NCBI GenBank assembly: GCA_036873755.1
Contig: JAVTVY010037278.1
Span: 62,001-126,000, forward strand
Length of the DNA stretch: 64,000 nt
Origin: Hanleya hanleyi
Taxonomy: Eukaryota > Mollusca > Polyplacophora > Lepidopleurida > Hanleyidae
Direction: 5' to 3'
Shown one piece after another: positions 57,276 to 64,000 of the stretch. How positions within the stretch are numbered: position 1 is the stretch's first letter; each line of letters starts with the position of its first letter. A program made the position numbers and the translations under genes. A model generated the notes under the pieces. The model made no database searches and was not told the DNA's origin. It saw nothing but the letters and a program-made list of their open reading frames with translations.

Positions 57276-57607
57276 GAGAGAGGAAGAGAGAGAGAGAGAG
57301 AATTAAGGATTTCAGCTATATAGCGACAATAAAAATAAAAAATCTTGAGTATTTCAGCAAAAACAAGTCAACAACCCAGCAATCCAGAAGTATTCAACAC
57401 AACACAAAAGATGTACATACATTAAAACTTATTCAACAAACCGATTTCTCTCAAATAACCTAAAATACAGTCTTCTTTTACCCGACTAAAAAGATCTTCT
57501 AAAGTAGCGACTTGACAAAAAGAATCTCTTACAATCTTGAAATCTATACAGTCGATCAGAATATGTGAGATCTTCGTGGCATGGAATACACCTTGGGGCT
57601 GGTTCCT
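57276..57607 (-). mobile_element. 3' fragment of the RNase H LINE (second copy)
   Basis: The minus-strand coding part (57422-57607) matches 61699-61888 closely: AACAAACCRATYTCTCTCAR, ATAACCTAAAATACARTC and AAAAAGATCYTCYARMGTAG. It ends with the equivalent TAA at 57422-57424. The 3' UTR keeps TTTCAGCTATATAGCGAC but lacks the middle of the hairpin, and ends in (GA)n on the plus strand (57282-57301). Similarity stops at about 57607, the 5' truncation. Flanks ACCTACATTAC (about 57264) and ACCTTCATTAC (about 57610) may be a target duplication with one change, or just minisatellite. Confidence 0.9.
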
Positions 57608-58360
57608 TGACCTTCATTACATCCTCTGACGACACAGATTATGTGAGCATGCTCGTATTGGACATTAAACGATAGTTGTGACGTCACACTATTCAGAAAC
57701 TGTACATTATGGTTCTAGATACTGCAACCACTGTACATTATTTTTACGCATGTATAGTCCCTGCAGTCAGTACACACAAGACTAGATAATGTTTCTATTG
57801 CACAGAGAAAAGGCGTGTGTTGTAAATCCGCGATACATCTGTCAAAGCACACCACAAATTCAAGCGAAACAAGGAACTTGCTGGTAAATCCACATTCGAA
57901 ATCCAAAACGAAAGAAGTCGCTTCAACACAGTAACGCCTTGGTTCTTGGCCATCCCAGAAAAGTCCATGCTCGATCAGGTTAGAGTTATTCACACAAATC
58001 AACAGACGAAAGGACAATCACAGTGCATGCAAACAGTCTCGTCAATGAAGATATGATCGACTCTACCGTCAGGTCTATGGAACCCTCAAAAGAGTTGCTC
58101 AAATTGCTTGCAGCTGATCCATCATATCAATACAACTCGTACAGACAGACATGACGGAAAGGACAATATATTAACACGAGACACGTAAACTGATAGCACA
58201 ACAAAATGAAAAATGCTCAGATTATAATAACAACATAGCGAAAAGGGACACAAGATTGCAATAAATATACAGCTTATACGATTTCTCCCTCTTACACCGA
58301 GACCACCGACTTCTGGGCGCTGAATTTCGTAACAAAATCCATGTCTCATTACATGAATTA
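57608..58360. other. One minisatellite unit (57612-57675), rest unassigned
   Basis: CATTACATCCTCTGACGACA, GATTATGTGAGCATGCTCGT is another unit of the split minisatellite. The remaining sequence, with frames of about 100 codons on the minus strand, has no recognised family. Confidence 0.5.
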
Positions 58361-59105
58361 CAACACATATAAGGGAAGTGGGAAGAGGTGCCGACATTCT
58401 GGCAGAGCCACATGACTTCACAATATAGTCTTCTGGTTAACCTATTTTAAAGCACATACCGGTACCAAGAATCTAACGATTCGTGATATGTGTTGTATCT
58501 CAGGTACGCTTTAATTATACCTGTTCATGTGGCAACTTGGATGACATGCCCAAACGGCTTCTAGCACCGGCATAAGCGGTATTAGATACAAATCCAGAGA
58601 GCTATGATGAAAATGCTCTGACAACTCGTAAATTGGTAACTGGTGAGCTGTGTCGCTGTGACAACTCGTACACTGGGGATTGGTGAGCCGTATCGTCGTT
58701 AGATGAAAATGACGGCATTTAACACAAAAGACTAGTCTGTAAGGCCCGATGTCGGCCCAGAATCAACTTCTCACAATGCCAACATATATCAAAGACCAAA
58801 AGGTCTGTACAGGAGGCGGGCCTCGGGGACGAAAGTTCCACCAGCAGAATCTCGCCACAGGTAAAAATTACAACGCATATAAGGGAAGTGTAAAGAGGTG
58901 CCGACATACTGACAGAGCCACATGAGTTCACAGTATAGTCTTCTGGTTAACCTATTCTAAAGCACATACCAAGAATCTAACGATTCGTGATATGTGTTGT
59001 ATCTCCGGTACGCTTTAATTGTACCTGTTCATGTGGCAACTTGAATGACATGACCACACGGCCCCTAGCACCGGCATAAGCGGTATTAGATACAAAACTC
59101 GTACA
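58361..59105. repeat. Direct duplication of ~240 bp (58361-58605 and 58870-59105)
   Basis: Both copies run: CATATAAGGGAAGTG, AAGAGGTGCCGACAT, AGTCTTCTGGTTAACCTATT, AATCTAACGATTCGTGATAT, GTGTTGTATCTC, ACCTGTTCATGTGGCAACTT and CACCGGCATAAGCGGTATTA. They are about 509 bp apart and differ at a modest number of sites. Small GACAACTCGTACACTGG-type repeats lie between them. Minus-strand frames have cysteine pairs but no family I can name. Confidence 0.9.
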
Positions 59106-60229
59106 TTGGTAATTGGTGAACTCGTACACTTGGTCAGTTGAGTCGGTGAAGCGGCTTCGTGACTGCACCTCCTTTCTACTATAAGTCACCCAAATACGTT
59201 ACGAAATAGACTAGCTCTCGAAGTGTAGATTCGTGAAAATTTTCAACACCCTTTACAACAAGATAGGCTATCGTTTAAATATTGTGAATGACACCCGATT
59301 GTCTACGTGCTAGGACGACACGGAACTCATGGACATTTTTACCTCCGTCGATCAGACGGAGGTCTAGGAATGCAACGTGAAATCTCCCGCCAAATAATTG
59401 TAAACGATTTCCAATAGGGTTTACCATGGTTCCCGACGAAATTTTGAAGGATTCTTTTTGGACAAAAACGAAATAATGGGGAACCCTCATTGCAATGCAT
59501 TTCAATGGGCCTTGCTTCTGTAGTCGGGTTCCACTTCCCATCATGCTTCACGAGTTACGTCAGTCTTCTATCAGAAGATTGGACATGGCGGATCCCCAGC
59601 TTGTAGAGATGGATCGACGATGCGATTTTTTGCCGTTTTTCTGGTAAGGTTTTTGTCGCTATTTTATGTCATTACAACACAATGATTCCTAGTATACCAC
59701 CCGTCATTTCTATATATCGGAAAGTATTTGTCGGCTGGTGACTTATGCCGAAGCCAAACAAATAGTCCAAGTTGTTGTTGTTGCATATCAAATGCATACC
59801 CTTGTTGACGTGACCAGGTGATGCTCACGCCATTGGGTCGGAGAAACCAAGCTATAGCGCACGGCAAACAGCAAAATTCAACTCATGAAATTCGACCCAA
59901 ACACATGGATAAATACGTACCTTATTTCATCAACTTATCCATATACACACACAATCTGCCCACGAAAGCACAGAGGGTAGAAAAAACAACAAGTGACTCG
60001 GGATTGTTGTTGTTCCTTTGTCAATTATATTTCGTGAGCCTTACACCAAATCGTTGCCCTGGTTGTTCTATCTCCTTTGGGGTGGGGAGGGGGGGTATTT
60101 ATTTTGCCTTTTGGCATGAATTTCTAGTGCATTTATAAAATATTTACCAGCATTACTGTAATGAAGGATCAAATCATAGTTTATTGTTTGTCAAACCACA
60201 TGTGTCTCTGTCCCAATTCCAGGCCTTCC
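59106..60229. other. One minisatellite unit at 59293-59340, rest unassigned
   Basis: CTAGGACGACACGGAACTCA, TGGACATTTT is a last recognisable unit of the split ~50-bp array. Frames of 67-106 codons on both strands are unsupported. Confidence 0.4.
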
Positions 60230-60675
60230 AGTGCCTCCTATATTTCCTATATTTTCCTATATTTTACTCAAAACCTCCTATATTTCCTATATTTTGATTT
60301 TTTCTCATGAAAACTTTCATCAATGCTCTTTCATGAGGAAATACATTTCAGAAAATTTTTTTCAGCAACTTTTTTTCAGCAACTTTTTTCCAGAATTTTT
60401 TTTCCGCCTTGCTTCGCTCGGCAAATATCAAAACATTTCAATCTCTCTATGCTGAATCAAACAAGAGAACAAGTCGCCTGAAAGACCACCACTAGGACGT
60501 GAAAGTCATTTGATTAAACACCAGAAAACTACCAAGTTTGGAACACACAATGTAGTACAGACCTGTTTAACACTACTTTATTTCCTATATTTTCCTATAT
60601 TTTATTCTGAAAATTCCTATATTTCTCCTATATTTTTGCAAATTTCCTCCTATATTTTCTCCTATATTTTCACTG
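60230..60675. repeat. CCTATATTT low-complexity clusters
   Basis: Two clusters (60235-60300 and 60578-60672) of TCCTATATTTCCTATATTTT repeats lie on either side of a segment with TTTTTTTCAGCAACTTTTTT repeats. Short frames here are low-complexity artefacts. Confidence 0.85.
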
Positions 60676-61020
60676 TGAGCCACTTGCAGGCCTGCAATTC
60701 CCATTTCAAAGGTTCATCTCCCAGAAGCATACATGTCAATTAACATTTCAATACACTGAATTAAAAATTATTCTTGAATCTATTCTCAAATTACCTTGAG
60801 TAAGGATACCATTCAGGTCCCAATACTATTGAGTACACGTATGCTGTGAGAACTGGTATAATGGATTACACCTTGTTGTGTATGATGAAAGAATGAAATA
60901 TAATGAAGACCATAAACATTTTCAGTAAACTGAGTTTTGATATTAAATGTATACAATTGATTCCAACATGCAGGTCATGAATTCAGCACTTCTGATATAA
61001 GACGCACCAGGACTGTTACA
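60676..61020. other. Unassigned DNA
   Basis: Nothing recognised. Confidence 0.35.
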
Positions 61021-61554
61021 CAATGGATTGGGATACACTGGGACATTTTTCACCTTTTTATGAAAATCTCTGTTATTATTGTCCTGTAGTGTAGCTTTGT
61101 ATACTCTCGTTATAACTTATACTTATTATGACATAGTCACACATAAAAATCTGAAATATCTGTTATACTTTTCTCCAGAATGTTATACTTTTCTGTTTTA
61201 AAAACGTAAAAAAATGTGTCCCAGTTTGCCCCACTATGGGGTACTCTGGGACACCCACTGGGGTGTGATGGGACAATAATCAAAATATATTTTATAAGAA
61301 GTATATACTAATATGTTTCATGTGAGTTTAGAAGATTCAACAGCGGTGGTTAAGTTAGTTGCTATTTTAGGCCCCTGCTTTACGTAAAATATTTCCCAGG
61401 AGCCAAATTTGAGGGAAAAAATATTTTGGGTGATTCTCATCCCAACGAAAGCATTTGACTTGGAAAATGTTAATAAAATCTGATAGGATTAGCAAATACT
61501 ACCATCTAGGAAACAAAATAATGCACTTTGATGGCATTTTAGGGTGAAAGGAAA

Positions 61555-62892
61555 TTTCACCATTTGAGAGAGAGAGAGAGAGAATTTAGGCTTAACGTCG
61601 CATTCAGCAATATTTCAGCTATATAGCGACGATCAAACAAAATTCTAAGTAATCAATTCACTTAACTCGGTAAACTAATGCGTTAAAACAGGTACAAACA
61701 TTAAAATTTGTACAACAAACCAATCTCTCTCAGATAACCTAAAATACAATCCTCTTTTACTCTGCTAAAAAGATCCTCCAGCGTAGCCGCTCGATAAAAA
61801 GTATCCCTTACAGTCTTAAAATCTATGCAGTCTATGAGAATATGTTTCACGGTGAGATCTTCATGGCAAGGTATACACCTTGGAATCGGCTCCTGTTTTA
61901 GTAAATATTCATGAGTAAATCGTGTGTGACCGATCCTACATCGTCTAATCATGGCCTGGTCGAAACGTTTATGACTGTTCAGGTGAGTATAACCAACCGT
62001 TTTTTTGAACTCGTGAAGTTTGTTATTATCCATAGTATCCCATAAAGATTGAAACAGCTTTCTTACATAAGCGCAGATAGATGGTCTGAAATCGCTGTAT
62101 GGTATTCCAACGGGGTCAACTTCTGCATCTAGAGCTGCCTTAGCCAATGTATCAGCTTCAGTGTTGCCTTTGATGTCCACGTGATTGGGCACCCAACAAA
62201 ACACAATATCTATCTGCTGATCAAATCTGGTGTCATATAATTGTAGAATTTCCAAGATGGTGGGATGAGTGGAATTTCCATTTTTAATTGCTTTAAGGCA
62301 TGACAGTGAATCTGAGAATATGACATATTTTCTCCTTCTAGTGGATCCAATACCTTCTAAAGCTGATAATAGAGCTTTTGCTTCTGCAGTAAATGTGGAA
62401 CTTTTACCTGGCAGTCGATACGTTTTAGTTTTGGAACTAAAGATAGTAGCACATGCTACTCTCTCACCATCTTTAGAACCGTCTGTATAAATAGTCTGAT
62501 GTGAACTGTATTTCTCTCTCAGTAGACCAAATTCTTGTGTATACACGAGCTGGCTCGTGTCTGCCTTTTTATATTTAGTCAGTGAAATATCTACCTCTGG
62601 CGTGGCTAACTGCCATGGTGGAGTTGGCAAGAGCACGTTAGGTAAAATCTGACTAACTTTAATACCAGCTGCTACAAGGTGTGGTTTCATACGGATTCCA
62701 AGAGGTGGAATAATCGAGGGTTTTTCCGAATATAAATCTGCGTACTCAGGGTTGAAAACACAGTTATATGCAGGATTTGAGTGGTTCGAACGCAGTTTTG
62801 TGATATATTGCAGCGATAATTTAATTCTCCGAAGTTCTAAAGGAAATTCATCCGCTTCCACATACAAGCTTTCTTTGGGTTTCACCATTTGA
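61555..62892 (-). mobile_element. 5'-truncated I/Nimb-type LINE with 13-bp target duplication
   Basis: TTTCACCATTTGA at 61555-61567 is repeated exactly at 62880-62892, with the element (61568-62879) between. The 3' end, read on the minus strand, is CGTCGCTATATAGCTGAAAT, ATTGCTGAATGCGACGTTAA, GCCTAAATT, then (CT)n. The CGTCGC/GCGACG ends can pair into a hairpin. The same motif ends two SINEs and another LINE fragment in this window. Only the RNase H and C-terminal part of the ORF remains. Confidence 0.93.
61701..62879 (-). pseudogene. LINE ORF2 C-terminus: RNase H domain and zinc knuckle
   Basis: The frame is open without stops for about 390 codons. RNase H residues are visible: YTDGSKDG (Asp136), EAKALLSAL (Glu169), FSDSLSCLKA (Asp193), WVPNHVDIKGNTEAD (His236 and Asp246). 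A CIPC...H...C knuckle follows at 338-354. RNase H would remove template RNA after first-strand synthesis; its presence places the element in the I/Nimb/Jockey-type group, not CR1 or L1. The reverse transcriptase and endonuclease are missing by 5' truncation. The apparent ATG (62886-62888) lies in the target duplication and is not the element's own start. Confidence 0.93.
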
Positions 62893-63290
62893 TTATTATT
62901 GTCCCACTCTGCCCCAGGTGAATGATATATTCCTTTTTATGACAAAAAACTAATACATACAGCTGAGATGCTAAATCGATATAATTAAAGTGTCCATTCT
63001 CTCTCAGTAGTAACAAAACAGCAATGAAGTACCGCTGAAAACTTCTCATAACGAACTAACATCCTCAGTCCTAAAAATTTACTTGGACTGCTCAAAAACA
63101 ATTTTTGTGTCCCTAATTTTTTACCAATGATAGGTTTTACTTGTAATCAATATAGAAGTTGTATCGGGGTGATAGCTTTCTGTTGATAGTAATGTAATTT
63201 GCGTCTTGTTCGTAACAAAAGAGCTAGACGGCTTGTCCCACTGTGCCCCATGTCCAACTGTACCCCAATCTCCCCTACACTGGGTGAACT

Positions 63291-64000
63291 TGGAAGTACC
63301 AATACAGACTATCGATTGGTTTAGCTGTGTCAGAAAGGTGTGGTATGACAGAGGTGGTGAAAATCAGAGGTGGTGAAAATCAGAGCCAGTGATTGGCCGC
63401 ATAGTATTGTGCAAACCACACCCTCCCCCTCCCCCATTGGATATCAGCTGATTCCTCACAAAATAAACATTACACATGTAATGACCACATGCAGGGTAAT
63501 ACATGTGTCAATCGGTCAGACATTTCCAAGGATGCCAAGTTCTAACTTAAAACAACCATGCCAGACTTCATCCCAAGTTCTAACTTAAAACAACCATGCC
63601 AGACTTCATTCCTTCACTCAGAATAATTGGATCTAACTTTTACAAAACCTGCAGCTCACAATAGCTCCTGGATCTACAACAGATAAATGAAGGGACCTGT
63701 TTTATCTGTGCTATGGCAAAAATATCATGTAGAAAGGGATTGTGTGGAAAATATCAGATTCATGGAAGTTGAAGTCCTGCAGCATGCCCCACAAATATCA
63801 TCAAAGGTCATAAAACTTTCTGCTCTGCACCAGTGTGGATCTATACTTGTTTTTTGTTTTTGTTTTTTTTACAAAATTATCTCCCTTGACCAGGTAAGGA
63901 CTTGAGTGTCTAAAATGATTTAGCTTCTAGAAACAAAGACTTCATTTGACGAGAAGAGGTAAAAACCGAACATATTTTGATTATTTTATTTAAATTTCAA
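63291..64000. other. Unassigned; two short tandem duplications
   Basis: CCAAGTTCTAACTTAAAACA, ACCATGCCAGACTTCAT (63535) is repeated exactly at 63573 (38-bp period). AGAGGTGGTGAAAATC is doubled at about 63349-63383. AAATTATCTCCCTTG near 63876 is the recurring molluscan-type motif. No gene recognised. Confidence 0.55.

Larger units (their letters stand above)
61021..63290. mobile_element. Possible TIR element hosting the RNase H LINE
   Basis: The left side has ATGGATTGGGATACACTGGG, ACATTTTTC (about 61023). The right side, on the minus strand from about 63275, has GATTGGGGTACAGTTGGACA and GGGGCACAGTGGGACAAG. Internal direct copies TGTCCCAGTTTGCCCC (61219), GTCCCACTCTGCCCC (62900) and GTCCCACTGTGCCCC (63236) suggest a multi-copy subterminal motif. 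Without the 1.3-kb LINE it would be about 950 bp. Ends and target duplication are not fixed, so this is tentative. Confidence 0.45.

Noticed and set aside
58222..58931. Zinc-finger-like Cys pairs in minus-strand frames
   Set aside because: The frame is not conserved between the two copies of the duplication, so the cysteine spacing is probably chance.
12330..62892. Endogenous viral sequence
   Set aside because: All reverse transcriptases here have LINE or Penelope-like features (YADD in LINE context, zinc knuckles, LINE-type tails). I saw no gag, protease, integrase, envelope or long terminal repeats.

Overview
The window looks like nuclear DNA from a lophotrochozoan animal, most likely a mollusc and perhaps a gastropod. 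It is AT-rich, has no operons, and almost every recognisable piece is a non-LTR retrotransposon, a SINE, a small terminal-inverted-repeat (TIR) element or a tandem array. Two kinds of evidence point to molluscs. One is a conserved LINE/SINE 3' end (hairpin, GCGACGTTAA, then CTCA or CT repeats). The other is a set of modular repeats headed by a short palindrome and a CGTC/GTCC run. I recognise both from memory of abalone-like genomes and could not search. I found no convincing host protein-coding gene, so the window is best read as gene-poor or intronic accessory DNA.

Layout. 1-4.5 kb is mostly unassigned, with one TIR element at 3.7-4.1 kb. A 35-bp minisatellite fills 4.54-5.76 kb. Tandem array 1 (about 156-bp modules) fills 7.16-10.14 kb and is followed by a MITE-like element and degenerate minisatellites. 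A Tx1/L1-type LINE inserted on the minus strand (12.33-15.42 kb) has a 17-bp target-site duplication (TSD) and one frameshift. Array 2 (157-bp modules) lies at 16.35-17.64 kb. Hairpin elements lie at 20.0-20.5 kb. A tRNA-derived SINE sits at an inversion in the edge of a very large 32-bp satellite (21.1-29.3 kb) that shows several higher-order repeats; a 17-bp minisatellite follows.

32.6-33.2 kb holds the decayed 3' end of another LINE. 34.13-34.68 kb holds a YIDD-box reverse-transcriptase fragment, probably Penelope-like. 35.7-38.2 kb holds a foldback element, a MULE-like MITE with a 9-bp TSD, and a SINE with a 13-bp TSD and an internal 39-bp repeat. Array 3 (39.0-44.2 kb, about 665-bp units) is broken by a piggyBac-like MITE flanked by TTAA. 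44.2-52.7 kb is mostly unassigned, with a segmental duplication, a long palindrome and a second TIR element. An open 1056-residue LINE ORF lies at 52.84-56.01 kb. From 56.3 to 59.4 kb a minisatellite of about 50 bp is split by a Harbinger-like MITE and a LINE 3' fragment. An I/Nimb-type LINE 3' half with an RNase H domain (61.57-62.88 kb, 13-bp TSD) is inserted in a possible larger TIR element.

How the parts relate. The RNase H LINE, its second copy and both SINEs share a 3' end, as expected if the SINEs borrow that LINE's retrotransposition machinery. Arrays 1 and 3 share a 45-bp core in opposite orientation, and all three arrays repeat a GGCGGCCATCTT-type (YY1-like) motif. They may therefore be one superfamily of modular repeats, and this is the strongest candidate here for something poorly described.
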